Origin: 12-FULL-67-14b sp041178345
GTDB lineage: Bacteria > Acidobacteriota > Vicinamibacteria > Vicinamibacterales > UBA2999
NCBI GenBank assembly: GCA_041178345.1
Contig: JBEGVQ010000109.1
Location: 15,094 to 79,093 of the forward strand
Direction: 5' to 3'
Length of the DNA: 64,000 nucleotides
In this document: piece after piece, positions 49,782-59,880 of the stretch
Numbering within the stretch: position 1 is the first letter of the stretch
Layout of the letters: each line of letters begins with the position of its first letter
Notes under the pieces: generated by a model
Seen by the model: the letters and a program-made list of their open reading frames with translations, nothing else
Told to the model about the DNA's origin: nothing
The model's database searches: none
Translations under genes and position numbers: made by a program

Positions 49782-52700
49782 TCAGGTCTTCAGTATGAGG
49801 CCAGATGCCGGCTGACCGGTGGCGCGGGTGACCGCGTCCAGGTAGATCGAGACCTGGCGGACATACGCATCCTCTGCCGTGGCGATCTCGATGTCGGTCT
49901 TGAAGTCGATCACCATCCAGCCGGCATCGGTTTCGTAGGCCAGGTCGATCTGGCCGTCGATGATCTGCGGCGTTCCGGTGCCGTCATCGATCCGAAGCGC
50001 CACGGGAACCTCGCGCCAAACGCGTCGGCCGGCCGCCTCGGCCGCGCGCGCTTCCGCCAGGCGGGGATGTTTCAGGACGTTGACCACCATGACGCGCGCC
50101 GCCGCCTGCTCTTCGTCGGTGGCGCCGAGCAGTTTGGCATGCAGTGCCGACAGTTCTTCCACTTCGCCAGAGGTCGCCGTCAGCGCGACCGAGGCCAGCA
50201 ACGCGTGCACCAAAGTGCCGAATCGCTTGCCTGACGGACGCGGCAAGCGCACAGACGCATCCTCGACCACGACCGCCGACACTGGGCGCCCGTCATCGCC
50301 CGACTCCTTCAACTGCGTTGGCGTCGTGACGATTATCGACGGCGCTGATCCTTGCGCCTGCACGGCCGCGCGCCGCTCCTTCCACTCGTCGTAGCGCGCG
50401 CGGTCGGTGGCGACGTCGATGGGGCTGGCATCCTTCGAGATGAGATCGTCGCGGCGCAGTCCCAGCGGCACGTCGTCCGCGGTTTCGAGCAGCAGCGGAT
50501 CCCACCACACCACCGAGTAGGCCTGGCCCGACTCGTCCGCGAGCTGGTAGGTGCCCGGACGCACCGTATCGTCAACCGGCTGTCCGTCGGCGCGGGCGTC
50601 GGGCATGATCGTCTGCTTGCCCTTGAACAACGGCACGCCCCGGGCGGGCGACGGCGATTGCCACTGGTCGCGCGGCGGATAAAGTGCGCGAGTGAGCGGG
50701 CGCAACCATCCCTGGTCGTACGGTCCGTCACCGACGGCCGGCACGATCAGCACGTCGCGGGCGCGGGTCGCCGCGACATAGGCCAGCCTGATCCCTTCGG
50801 CTTCATCGCGCTTGGCCTCCTGGTCGTTGTGCTCCAGGAGCTCGACCGGCGACCAGCCGCCAATGCGCATGGCGCACAGCCGGTTCGCCGGATCGAGATA
50901 CCGCGAGGCGTCCTCCAGGCTCAGCTTGCAGGCGATGTCGGCCAGGACGACCACCGGAAACTCGAGGCCCTTGGCCTTGTGCACGGTCATCATGCGCACA
51001 CCGTCGCTGCCCTCTTCGAGGATCGGCGCTTCGGGCGAATCGGCCCGGCCCGAAGCGTCGTGCAACGTGTCAACGAAACCGCGAAACGAGAGCCCGCCTT
51101 CCGCTTCGTAGCGACGCGCCAGGTCCGAGATGTGCAGGACGTTGGCGAGCACCTGCTCGCCGCCACGCCACAGGATGAAGCCGGCATGCGCCCGGGTGAT
51201 CGCAATCAGCCGGCCAATGGTGTCGGCCACCGGCCGGTGGTTGCGCGCGGCGTGCAGTTCGCGCAGCGTGGTCAGCGCCTTCGCCACCGGCTGCAACCGC
51301 TCCGGCAGCTCCTTCGGCACGCGGTACGGATGAAAGGCGCGCGCGATCGAGTGATACTCGAGCAGCTCTTCCTCGCCAATCGCGAACAACGGGCCGTGGA
51401 GCGAGGCGTACACCGACAGTTCGTCCTCGGGCCACTCGATGGCGGTCAGGGCGGTCCGAATCGCATCCACCTCCTCGCGCTCGTGAAAGGTCTTGCCGCC
51501 GACCAGCAGGTGGGGAATGCCGGCGCCTTCGAGGGCCTCGACATACCCGCGTGTGATGTCCTGGCCGAAATGCAGGAATCGCCTGAACAGCAGGCAGACA
51601 TCGCTGGCCACGATCTTCCGGCGGGTGCCACCGGCGTCCACCGTCCAAGTGCAGTCCGGCGACAGCAGCCACCCCAGGAACGCCGCGATCGCGGGCGGCT
51701 GCGATTGGTTGAGGGCCGTCTGGGTCACCTGCGGCGGGCCGTACATCTGCCGGCCGTACGGGCGCGGCACCGGCAGCGCGACGATCGACGGCTGCTCGGG
51801 GGTATCTTCCCGGTGACGCAGCAGCGGCACGTAGTCGGCCTGCAACGCGTCTTCGTCGCCGTCCATGTCGGGCTGGAACGCGGCGTTGACGAAATGCTGG
51901 ATCGCGGGCACGCTGCGGAACGAGGTCTGCAGCGTCACGGCCATGGCGCCGCTCTTGGCCAGGCCGCTGGCAATGCGGCGATAGGCGCCGACGTCGGCGC
52001 GGCGGAAGCGATAGATTGACTGCTTGGGGTCGCCAACAATGAACAACGCGCCGGGACGCAGCGCGCCCCGATCGTCGCCGGCGAGGCGCAGCAGCAACTC
52101 CGCCTGCAGCGAATCGGTGTCCTGGAACTCATCGACCAGGATCACGCGGAAGCGCTCGCGGAACTCGCGGCACACCTCGGCGTTGTCGCACACGAGGTCG
52201 CGCGCCTTGATCAGCAGGTCGAGAAAATCGAGGGCGCCGGCCTCCTGCTTGCGTTCCTCGTAGCGCCGCAGGCAGTCGCGCATCTCCTCGTGCAGCAAGG
52301 CCGCGAGGTCGGCATCGGCCAGGTCGCGAAACGCCTGCAGGTCGCGAACGATCTCGGCATGCGCCGCCAGTGCCTGCTCGCGCGTGACGCCAATCGCAAA
52401 TGCCGCACCGGTGCCCTTCTTCGGATGCAGGAAGTCGCGATGGTCGGCCAGCGCGACCAGCGCGGCCTCCCAGCCGTCCCAGGTTCCCTCCGGCACCATG
52501 TCGCCGACCCGCCGGCGCTGGCGTTCGATGTCCTGGCTCGTGGTGATGGCGACAGCCACGGACGTCGAGAACTTGTCGTCGCGCTTGATCGGCTTGCCGG
52601 CCATCTCGGCAAACCCGCGCAACTTGTGAGTCAGCTGCTTGATCGCCGCCAGGCGGTCGTACGACGGCCGGCGCCACGGCGCCGAGTAGTCGCGCCACTC

Positions 52701-53276
52701 GCGCAGGCTGCGCGCCGCCACCCGCAAGCGCTCGATCGGGCCGTCCTCGCTGTCATCGTCAAACCGCCACTTGACGGGCCGTCGCAACGAGCGGCGGACG
52801 CCCTCCTGGGCATTGCCCAGCTGTTCGTGCAGCCAGGCCGTGAACGCCTCTTCGAACAGGCGCTCGGCCTGCGCGTCGGCCAGCACCGTGAACGCCGGGT
52901 CGACCCGCGCCTCGACGGGCCGCTCGCGCAGCAGCTCGGCGCAGAAGCCGTGAATGGTGGTGACGTGGGCTTCTTCGAAGTCGTGCACGGCGTCATCGAG
53001 GCGCCGCCCGGTTTCCGTCTCGGGCGAGGTGCGCGCCCGCGCGCGTTCCAGCTCTTCGCGCAACCGGAGCTTCAATTCACCGGCGGCCTTCTCGCTGAAC
53101 GTCACGGCGACGATCTGGTCGATGGTCGCCCGCTGATGTTCGATCAGCGCGACGATGCGGCCGACGAGTTCGGTGGTTTTGCCGGTGCCGGCCGCGGCCT
53201 CGACAATCAGTGTCTGGTCGAGCTCGCGAGCAATGAGCTGCCGGTTCTCCTCGACGGTCTTCTTGCCCCCCATCAT
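49782..53276 (-). CDS. addA: AddA-type helicase-nuclease subunit
   Basis: 1164 residues from the ATG at 53276, which overlaps the addB stop (ATGA) and follows a GAGGAAGATC Shine-Dalgarno. UvrD/REP-type superfamily 1 helicase with Walker A VEAAAGTGKTTEL (Lys33), ILVDEFQDTDSLQAELLL (motif II), QTSFRSVPAIQ (motif IV region) and MMTVHKAKGLEFPVVVL (motif V). The C-terminus is a RecB-like PD-(D/E)XK nuclease (GTLVHALL, IDGQIDLAYETDAGWMVIDFKTD). With AddB it resects double-strand breaks to load RecA in recombinational repair. Confidence 0.92.
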   Translation of the reverse strand: MMGGKKTVEENRQLIARELDQTLIVEAAAGTGKTTELVGRIVALIEHQRATIDQIVAVTFSEKAAGELKLRLREELERARARTSPETETGRRLDDAVHDFEEAHVTTIHGFCAELLRERPVEARVDPAFTVLADAQAERLFEEAFTAWLHEQLGNAQEGVRRSLRRPVKWRFDDDSEDGPIERLRVAARSLREWRDYSAPWRRPSYDRLAAIKQLTHKLRGFAEMAGKPIKRDDKFSTSVAVAITTSQDIERQRRRVGDMVPEGTWDGWEAALVALADHRDFLHPKKGTGAAFAIGVTREQALAAHAEIVRDLQAFRDLADADLAALLHEEMRDCLRRYEERKQEAGALDFLDLLIKARDLVCDNAEVCREFRERFRVILVDEFQDTDSLQAELLLRLAGDDRGALRPGALFIVGDPKQSIYRFRRADVGAYRRIASGLAKSGAMAVTLQTSFRSVPAIQHFVNAAFQPDMDGDEDALQADYVPLLRHREDTPEQPSIVALPVPRPYGRQMYGPPQVTQTALNQSQPPAIAAFLGWLLSPDCTWTVDAGGTRRKIVASDVCLLFRRFLHFGQDITRGYVEALEGAGIPHLLVGGKTFHEREEVDAIRTALTAIEWPEDELSVYASLHGPLFAIGEEELLEYHSIARAFHPYRVPKELPERLQPVAKALTTLRELHAARNHRPVADTIGRLIAITRAHAGFILWRGGEQVLANVLHISDLARRYEAEGGLSFRGFVDTLHDASGRADSPEAPILEEGSDGVRMMTVHKAKGLEFPVVVLADIACKLSLEDASRYLDPANRLCAMRIGGWSPVELLEHNDQEAKRDEAEGIRLAYVAATRARDVLIVPAVGDGPYDQGWLRPLTRALYPPRDQWQSPSPARGVPLFKGKQTIMPDARADGQPVDDTVRPGTYQLADESGQAYSVVWWDPLLLETADDVPLGLRRDDLISKDASPIDVATDRARYDEWKERRAAVQAQGSAPSIIVTTPTQLKESGDDGRPVSAVVVEDASVRLPRPSGKRFGTLVHALLASVALTATSGEVEELSALHAKLLGATDEEQAAARVMVVNVLKHPRLAEARAAEAAGRRVWREVPVALRIDDGTGTPQIIDGQIDLAYETDAGWMVIDFKTDIEIATAEDAYVRQVSIYLDAVTRATGQPASGLILKT

Positions 53277-56200
53277 GGGATCTTCCTCAGCGCGTCGAGG
53301 TCGGCGAACAACTTCGCATCCTTGCGACGGGTGCGCTGCTCTTCGCCGCGCCCGCACACCACCTTGAAATCACACCACTTGCAGGCCTCGTGGGCAGGGC
53401 GGGCCGCGAGCGCGCCATTTTCGATCGCGCGATCGACGATCTCGAGCACTTCGAGGCCCCGCTTCGGCGCATCACCCATCAGCGGGATCTCGTACGGCTG
53501 GAACCCGCCGGCGGTGGTGCAGAAGAACAGCCGGCCCGAGAACACGGTTTCTTCCGGAAAGAGCGCCGTCAGCGCGAGGCCATAGATCACCGGCTGCAGC
53601 ACGCGGCCGCCATCGACGACGGTCTGGCCGGATTTCGTGCGGTTCTTGCCGGTCTTGTGATCGGTGACGCGTAGGAAGCCGGTGTTGCGATGACGCTCGA
53701 TCATGTCCATCGAGCCGCGCAACTTGAAGCGGCCGTCGACGAGCGCGGGCTCGGCCACGCTATGCGGGTCGCGTCCGTCCATGTCGGGCAGGCCGAAGCT
53801 GAATTCGAACCGCTCCGGCGTCCAGTCCGCGCCCTCGTCCGCCAGCTTCTCGAGCCAGGTCTGGAGGTCGGCCGTCATCAAGCCGATCTCGTCGCGCCAG
53901 ACGCGATCAATGGCGGGGTTGAGCCGGTCCTTCTCGCGATCGTGCACTTCCCGAATCGCCGTCGCCAGGTGCTCTTGCGCGGCCGGCAGGTTACCGGCCG
54001 ACAGCGGCAACAGGCCCTCGGCCTGCAGCCGGCGAAGCGCCGCGGCCTGCATCTGGTGAAACAGGTCGCCTCGCGTCAGCGGATCCATCTTCTGCAGCGG
54101 CGCGGGCGCGTCGAGCGGGGCCAGGCGATAGACCGCGGCCATCAGGAACTGGTAGGGACAGGCGGAGTATCGCTGCAGCGCGGTCAGCGAGTACGGGCGC
54201 GCGCCCAGCCGTTGCGACGACAGGGCATCGCGAGTCGTCTCGGCCGATCGGACAATTCCGTCGGCGGGCTCCCACTGCTTGCGGTGATGCCGTAGCCATC
54301 GCGAGGTCAGCGACCGCTGCAGTTCCGGGCTGAGCTCGTAGAGATACCGGGCGCGGCCCTTCGCGGCGGCCGACTTGGTGCCGAGCAGCGCGGCCAGCGT
54401 CGACAGGTCGTGCTCGAAGTCGTCGATCGCGGTTGTGGGGTCCACCGGCGCGGGACGAGCCAGGGCCGAACCACCGGCCTGCAGCGCCCGCGCGGCGATG
54501 ATCTGCGCCGGCGGAATATGGCCTTCGATCGCGCGCGCGATGTCGAGCACGTAGAACGACGGCACGCGCGGGCGCGACTCGTTCAACTCGATTCGCGGGA
54601 ACGACACGTACAGCCGCTCGGCCGCGGCGCCGGCCGCCAGCGACAGCTGCAGGCGCTCGTCGGCCGCCCGGCGCGCCTGCGTGGCGAGCGCCGCATCGGC
54701 GGCTTCCCGCCGGCGATCGGGCAACAGCGAATCCTCGCGAATCCGCTGGGGGAACATCCGCTCCGCCAGCCCGGGTACGAACACGACCTTGAACGAGCGG
54801 CCGCGGGCGGCGCTCGGCGTGCCCACAAACACGCGGCCGTGCCGGCGGCGCGGCGGCTCGTGGGTCAGCGACGACAGGCGCGGCGTGAGGACGTCGCGGA
54901 CTTCTCGCAGGCTGACCGGGCCGATCGCCGACAGGGGCGCCAGCTCGCGCAGCACCCGGACCACGCGCTCGGGTTTCGCGAGCACCCGCGGCGCCAGCCG
55001 CTCGATGGCGGACAGCCAGTCGCCCCAGGTCTGCGCGGTTTGCCACTCGGCCATCTCGGCGAGAATCGGCTCCGCGAACGACCGCAGAGCGCGCAACTGC
55101 TCGCGGTCGCGGACGAGCGCGCGCACGCGCGAAGCCTCGGGATCCTCGGAGCTGGCTTCGCGGACCCGGCGGTCGTACTCGTGCTCGAGCCCGGCGAGGC
55201 GCCGCTGCCAGCGATCGAACTTGCCGATCACCGCCGCTTCGACGATCAGGTCTTCCCACCGCCACGGCGCGCGCAGCGTGCCGGCCAGGTCGTAGGTGGA
55301 CTCGCCGCGCGCGACCTGCGCGCGCGCCTCTTCGTCTGGCTGGGTATCTTCGGCCAGGTCGGCGGGTGGCAGCAGCGCTTCGACCAGTTCGTCGGCCGGC
55401 GGCGACCACTGGTCGGCATTGCCGGCATCCGTGAGCGGCACCTGGCCGAGCGAGACGTACTCGGCAAACCGGCGCGCCGACAGTTCCTCGTCCGCGCACG
55501 CCAGCAGGGCGAGCATGGCGCGGCCGGCCGGATCGGGCCGCCGCGTGCCGCGGTGAAACCAGGCGGGAATGCCGGCGCGATCGAGCGCGTGCTCGAGCAC
55601 GCTCAGATAGGTACCCGGCGCGCGCAGCAGGATCGCCATCTCGTCGAACGCGATGCCGCGCGCGGCCTCCTGCAACAGGCGCCGGGCAATCTCGATCGAT
55701 TCGCGTCCCTCGCCGGGCGCCGAGAACAGGATCACCGAGTCGTCTTCCTGGCCGGCCGGCGGAGTCTCGTCGGCGAACAGGTGGCGCTGCAAGCGCTGCA
55801 GGGCGCGGTCGCCTTGCAGGGGCGCCAACGAATCAATGCCGAGTTCATCCAGTGTTCGGCGATCGCCAGACGGCGCGGTGACGATCACACTCTTCGCTGC
55901 GCCAATCACCGCCCTGACGAACACCGCCTCGGCTTGGGAGTGAATCGCGACATCGAGCAACACCACCGTTTTGCCTGAGAGCAACTCTCGGTGCGCGACG
56001 AGCTCCGCAGTGGCTGTCTCCAGCATCGTGGCGTAATCGATCGCGCCGGCCTTGCCGCGCTCCTCAATCGCCCGTTCGAGCAGTTGGGACAGGTCGTCGT
56101 TGGCCGGGTGGCCAGTCAACCGATCCGCATCAAGTCCAGCCATGCGCAACTCGCCGAGTGTCCGGCTGAGCGCACGTGGGAATCCAGGCATGTGGGCCAC

Positions 56201-56578
56201 CGGCGCGAAGTAGCCGAGGTGCTGGCCTGTTAGCAGATCATCCGTGACCCGGGCGGCCACCGCTTCGTCACTGAGCGGAGCGCTCGGGGTGAGACCCCGT
56301 CGCGCCAGGGCCGGAACGGCCAGCTTCGCGACGAGCTCGGTCAGGCCGACCCGCGTGATGCCGAAGGTCGCCCCGCGCTCGGCCGCCAGCGCCAGCGCAA
56401 ACTCGTCGGCTGCGCCCCGGCTGGCGCCGACGATCAGGATGGGCGGCGTGGCGGCATCGAGGCTCGCCCGCGCCTGGGCAATCCGGGTCGCGCTTGAGGG
56501 CGAAACGATGGAGAGAATGGATTCGGACAAGAGGGACCCGGAAGCACGTCGAGGATACAACGCCGGGGACAGTTCCAC
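53273..56578 (-). CDS. addB: AddB-type nuclease subunit with Fe-S cluster motif
   Basis: 1101 residues from a GTG at 56578; the exact start is uncertain, and a TTG at 56530 is possible. The N-terminal helicase-like half has lost Walker A (VGASRGAADEF in place of GxxGxGKT), so it likely lacks ATPase activity, as in many AddB proteins. The C-terminal PD-(D/E)XK nuclease has RGDLFHQMQ, FLRVTDHKTGKNR and the [4Fe-4S]-type Cys set: CPYQFLM upstream and CKWCDFKVVC at the end. It is upstream of addA with a 4-nt overlap, so the AddAB complex is made from one operon. Confidence 0.88.
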   Translation of the reverse strand: MELSPALYPRRASGSLLSESILSIVSPSSATRIAQARASLDAATPPILIVGASRGAADEFALALAAERGATFGITRVGLTELVAKLAVPALARRGLTPSAPLSDEAVAARVTDDLLTGQHLGYFAPVAHMPGFPRALSRTLGELRMAGLDADRLTGHPANDDLSQLLERAIEERGKAGAIDYATMLETATAELVAHRELLSGKTVVLLDVAIHSQAEAVFVRAVIGAAKSVIVTAPSGDRRTLDELGIDSLAPLQGDRALQRLQRHLFADETPPAGQEDDSVILFSAPGEGRESIEIARRLLQEAARGIAFDEMAILLRAPGTYLSVLEHALDRAGIPAWFHRGTRRPDPAGRAMLALLACADEELSARRFAEYVSLGQVPLTDAGNADQWSPPADELVEALLPPADLAEDTQPDEEARAQVARGESTYDLAGTLRAPWRWEDLIVEAAVIGKFDRWQRRLAGLEHEYDRRVREASSEDPEASRVRALVRDREQLRALRSFAEPILAEMAEWQTAQTWGDWLSAIERLAPRVLAKPERVVRVLRELAPLSAIGPVSLREVRDVLTPRLSSLTHEPPRRRHGRVFVGTPSAARGRSFKVVFVPGLAERMFPQRIREDSLLPDRRREAADAALATQARRAADERLQLSLAAGAAAERLYVSFPRIELNESRPRVPSFYVLDIARAIEGHIPPAQIIAARALQAGGSALARPAPVDPTTAIDDFEHDLSTLAALLGTKSAAAKGRARYLYELSPELQRSLTSRWLRHHRKQWEPADGIVRSAETTRDALSSQRLGARPYSLTALQRYSACPYQFLMAAVYRLAPLDAPAPLQKMDPLTRGDLFHQMQAAALRRLQAEGLLPLSAGNLPAAQEHLATAIREVHDREKDRLNPAIDRVWRDEIGLMTADLQTWLEKLADEGADWTPERFEFSFGLPDMDGRDPHSVAEPALVDGRFKLRGSMDMIERHRNTGFLRVTDHKTGKNRTKSGQTVVDGGRVLQPVIYGLALTALFPEETVFSGRLFFCTTAGGFQPYEIPLMGDAPKRGLEVLEIVDRAIENGALAARPAHEACKWCDFKVVCGRGEEQRTRRKDAKLFADLDALRKIP

Positions 56579-56703
56579 GGATCAGGACACCCGCGGCGAG
56601 CGCAAATCCGCGAATCCCGCGAAAACAGGCGTAGAATTCAAAATTCTTCGAGGCCTGGCCCGGCACGGCACTTGCTCAGCAGAGGTCAGACAGGGGAACG
56701 GTC

Positions 56704-57747
56704 ATGGAGTTCAACAAGCTGGTCTTCGCGGGATTGTCGATTGGGTGCCTGGCGGCGGCCGGCGGCGGGTCGTACCTCGCGGTCCGGCAGAATCAAACTT
56801 CGGGTGCCCTGCGTGCCTACGGCGCCTCAGCTGCCGCGGGCGCGCCGGTTGAACCCGCCGCGGCGACCCAACCGGACGCGCCCGTGACCGAGTCGGAAGG
56901 GGTCATTGCGCCGGAACCGTCGACTCCGGCCACGACGGTGCCCGGCACTCCTACCCTCCGCATGCAGGACATCGCCCAGGCCCCGGGCAAGCCGACCCGC
57001 GCTTCGGCCGCTTCGGCGCGCCCGGCCTCCCCCGCCCCCACGCGCCGGGCACCGGCTGTGCCCGAACCGCCGCCGGTCGCCGCCAGTGCGCCGCCTCCCG
57101 CGCCGGCACCGGCCGCCTCGGGCGGCACGATGTGGGAGTCGCGCCCGTCGGTGCAGGCCTCTGTGCCGGAGTATCCCGAGCCCGAACCACCGCCTCCGCC
57201 ACCGCCGCCGGCACCCGAATTCGTTGACGTGACCGTGCCGTCTGACGCGGTGCTCGGCCTGCAGATCGAGCGGACCGTGTCGAGCGAACTGGCCCGCGTG
57301 GAAGACAAGGTCGAAGCCCGCGTGACGCGCGACGTGCGCGTGGAGAACCGCGTGGCCATCCCCGCGGGCTCGGCGGTGCGGGGGTCGGTCACCGAGGTCG
57401 ACAAGGGCGGACGCGTGAAGGGCACGGCGCGCCTCGCCATCCGTTTCCACACGATCGTCCTGGCCGACGGCACCGAGCTCGCGCTGAAGAGCGATCCGGT
57501 CATTCGTGAAGGTCAGTCACCTGGCGGGGAGAGCGCGGCCAAGGTCGGCGGTGCGGCGATTGGCGGCGCGATCCTCGGCGCCATTCTCGGCGGCGGGCGC
57601 GGCGCGGCCATCGGCGGCGCGGTTGGCGCCGGCGCCGGCACGGCCGCGGCGATGAGCAACGATCGCAACCCGGCGACGCTGACGGCCGGCACTACGGTAA
57701 CGGTCCGCATGCAGGCGCCCGTCACGGTGACGGTGCAGAAGGAATAG
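56704..57747 (+). CDS. Pro-rich, glycine-zipper envelope protein
   Basis: 347 residues; an AGGGGA Shine-Dalgarno precedes the ATG. An N-terminal hydrophobic segment (VFAGLSIGCLAAAGGGSYLA) could be an anchor or uncleaved signal. A 150-residue Pro/Ala-rich linker follows, then a beta-rich domain (LQIERTVSSELARVEDKVEA, RVAIPAGSAVRGSVTEVDKG, DGTELALKSDPVI), which resembles the VirB10/TrbI-type beta-barrel segment in general pattern only. Near the end a glycine zipper (GGAAIGGAILGAILGGGRGAA) probably spans a membrane. Role unknown; an envelope scaffold is a reasonable guess. Divergent from addB. Confidence 0.65.
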   Translation: MEFNKLVFAGLSIGCLAAAGGGSYLAVRQNQTSGALRAYGASAAAGAPVEPAAATQPDAPVTESEGVIAPEPSTPATTVPGTPTLRMQDIAQAPGKPTRASAASARPASPAPTRRAPAVPEPPPVAASAPPPAPAPAASGGTMWESRPSVQASVPEYPEPEPPPPPPPPAPEFVDVTVPSDAVLGLQIERTVSSELARVEDKVEARVTRDVRVENRVAIPAGSAVRGSVTEVDKGGRVKGTARLAIRFHTIVLADGTELALKSDPVIREGQSPGGESAAKVGGAAIGGAILGAILGGGRGAAIGGAVGAGAGTAAAMSNDRNPATLTAGTTVTVRMQAPVTVTVQKE

Positions 57748-57773
57748 CGCGGGCGGCCGCGCGCGCTGACGGC

Positions 57774-59213
57774 CTAGGGCGCCAGGACGCGAATCGTCCC
57801 GTCGCCCTTGTTCAGCAGGAACACCCGGCCACCGTTGCCTTCGCTGATGCGCAGGTCGGCGCGGGTCGACGGCTTCTTACCCTGGGCGGCATTCTTCTCC
57901 TGGATCACCTGCAGCACCGTCTTCGCCGTGCCGTCCGCGTTGATCAGAATGCGGCGAATCGACGCCTGGCCGCCGTTGGGCAGGCGATCGGCGCTGACGT
58001 AGAAAATCTCGCCGCTCGGCATGTCGGTGAACATCAGCAGGTTGGCCAGTTGCGGCACTTCCTTGCCGCGATACACCATCAATCCGCTGGCGGCCGACTG
58101 GTTCTGCATCAACTTGTCGTTCTGGTCCCACTCGGCCACGGGATAGGTCATCGCCGGATCGCTTCGCGATTTCTCGATGCTCACGGCCTGCCGGCTGACG
58201 AACCGGAAGCTCCCCTCCCAATCGTTCCAGCCCAGGTTCGCGCCGGCAGTGACCGGGCTCACTTCCTCGACGATGTTCTGGCCGATGTCGGCGACGTAAA
58301 GGGCGCCGGTTTGCGAATCCCATGCGAACCGCTGTGGGTTCCTGGTGCCGTAGGCGTAGATCTCGCCGAGCGCGCCGGCGCGGGACACAAACGGGTTATT
58401 GGCCGGAATGCCGTACTTCTTGTTGGCGCTGCTGGTGCCGAGCGGATCGATGCGAAAGATCTTGCCGAACGCCGAACCCAGGTCTTGCGACAGGCGCAAC
58501 GGATCGCCGCCGCTGCCCCCGTCCGCCACACCGGCATACAGCAACCCGAATTCGGGTGTGCCGGGTCTGGCCAGCGGGTTGAACGCCAGGTGACCGGCGT
58601 TGTGGTTGGCATAGGGCTGGCGGAAGCGCATCAGCTCGCGCGGGGGGCCGCCGTCGTAGGCCGGTGCGCCGGGCGTCTTCGCAGTCCACTCCAGCAGCAC
58701 CGTGTCGTGCGTGGTGGCGGTGTGGCGGGTCGTGAAGTCCGGCGACGCGCCCTGGTTGGAGGTGTCGGTGTAGGTGTAGAACTTGCCGAAGCCGGGCGTG
58801 CCCGGCTGGCCGAACTGCGGGTGGAAGGTGAAGCTCTGGAACCCGCGCTCGCGCCCGCCGGACTGCACGGCCACGCCCCACGCCGGCGCGTTGATGTCGA
58901 GGTAGAGCGCGACCTGCCGCCCGTCGTAGCTGACGCTGTAGATCGGCCCGCGCATGTCGTTGACGAACAGCCGCCGCGTGGCCGGCTCGTCCACGAGGTT
59001 CATCATCCGCGCCGCCACGCCGTCGATGTCTGGCAACGACGCGAACTCGCGCGCGTTGACCCTGATCACCCCGGCCGTCGGCTCGATCGGTTCCGGAAAG
59101 GGGTCGTTGCTCTGCCCGGGCAGCAGCGGTGCGGCCGGCTGAGGTGGCTGCGCCGCCACCGGCGACGCGACGAGGAGCGCAATCAGGAGCAGGAGCGGGC
59201 AGGCAACCGGCAT
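57774..59213 (-). CDS. Soluble-glucose-dehydrogenase-like (PQQ/HHIP fold) secreted protein
   Basis: 479 residues with a signal peptide. The six-bladed beta-propeller of the GSDH/HHIP family is indicated by YANHNAGHLAFNP (conserved His of the PQQ pocket), YAGVADGGSGGDPLRLSQDLGSAFGKIFRID, YGTRNPQRFAWDSQTGALYVADIGQNIVEEV and NLGWNDWEGSFRF. Such proteins oxidise aldoses in the periplasm using PQQ when the cofactor site is complete; several homologues lack activity. No PQQ synthesis genes are in the window. Transcribed alone, divergent from the phosphatase-like gene (83 bp). Confidence 0.82.
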   Translation of the reverse strand: MPVACPLLLLIALLVASPVAAQPPQPAAPLLPGQSNDPFPEPIEPTAGVIRVNAREFASLPDIDGVAARMMNLVDEPATRRLFVNDMRGPIYSVSYDGRQVALYLDINAPAWGVAVQSGGRERGFQSFTFHPQFGQPGTPGFGKFYTYTDTSNQGASPDFTTRHTATTHDTVLLEWTAKTPGAPAYDGGPPRELMRFRQPYANHNAGHLAFNPLARPGTPEFGLLYAGVADGGSGGDPLRLSQDLGSAFGKIFRIDPLGTSSANKKYGIPANNPFVSRAGALGEIYAYGTRNPQRFAWDSQTGALYVADIGQNIVEEVSPVTAGANLGWNDWEGSFRFVSRQAVSIEKSRSDPAMTYPVAEWDQNDKLMQNQSAASGLMVYRGKEVPQLANLLMFTDMPSGEIFYVSADRLPNGGQASIRRILINADGTAKTVLQVIQEKNAAQGKKPSTRADLRISEGNGGRVFLLNKGDGTIRVLAP

Positions 59214-59269
59214 GTCGCTACTACGATAACCCCACCTTACCGATTCTCAACCGGCCCGCAGTCCCGTCG

Positions 59270-59275
59270 TATGAT
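59270..59275 (+). promoter_or_regulatory. Putative -10 box of the phosphatase-like gene
   Basis: TATGAT, 21 nt before the ATG at 59297, with GGAGG between (59283-59287). Confidence 0.4.
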
Positions 59276-59296
59276 TGGTCCTGGAGGCTGATGATC

Positions 59297-59818
59297 ATGC
59301 GTTCACTTACCACCGCCCTGGTTCTCGCACTGGGCGTTGCCACTCTCGCGGCTCAGACGAAACAGGAACGAGCCGGCATCGTCAATTTCACGAAGGTCGA
59401 CGCGGTCGTCGCCTGCGGCGGCGCCACCGAAACCGCGGCGCTCGAGGGCCTGGCCAAGGACGGCTTCAAGGCCGTGATCAACCTGCGGATGCCGACGGAA
59501 AAGGGCGCCAACATCGAGGAGAACGCGGCGCGCGCGAAGCAGGTCGGGCTGAAGTACATCAACATCCCCTTCAACGGCCAACAGCCGGATGCCAAGGTGT
59601 TCGACCAGTTCCTGGCGGCGATCGCGGACAAATCGAACCAGCCGGCCTACGTCCACTGCGCGTCGGCGACGCGCGTCGGCGCGGTCTGGCTCGCGAAGCG
59701 CGCGCTGCAGGATGGCTGGCCGATCGAGAAGGCCACGGAAGAGGCCCGGCTAATCGGCCTGGGCAACCCGGCGCTCGAGAAATTCGCGCTTTCGTACGTC
59801 GAGAGCCACAAGCAGTAA
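59297..59818 (+). CDS. Exported DUF442/tyrosine-phosphatase-like protein
   Basis: 173 residues from the ATG at 59297, with a GGAGG Shine-Dalgarno and a signal peptide ending near LAAQ. The catalytic-type loop YVHCASATRVGA (Cys121, Arg126) has four residues between Cys and Arg, the shorter C-x4-R spacing of the DUF442 (beta-lactamase hydrolase-like) group instead of the classical C-x5-R of tyrosine phosphatases. The preceding GFKAVINLRMPTEKGANIEEN is typical of this group. A periplasmic phosphatase or persulfide-related activity is possible; substrate unknown. Confidence 0.8.
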   Translation: MRSLTTALVLALGVATLAAQTKQERAGIVNFTKVDAVVACGGATETAALEGLAKDGFKAVINLRMPTEKGANIEENAARAKQVGLKYINIPFNGQQPDAKVFDQFLAAIADKSNQPAYVHCASATRVGAVWLAKRALQDGWPIEKATEEARLIGLGNPALEKFALSYVESHKQ

Positions 59819-59844
59819 GCCGGGCCTGTTGCCGGTGCCGGGGT

Positions 59845-59874
59845 TTGACACTCCGGCACCTCAACAGCGATACT
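59845..59874 (+). promoter_or_regulatory. Sigma-70-type promoter of metK
   Basis: Consensus TTGACA at 59845-59850 and GATACT at 59869-59874 with an 18-bp spacer. The predicted start near 59881 gives a leader of about 155 nt before metK, unusually long for this window. Confidence 0.6.
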
Positions 59875-59880
59875 GAACGG

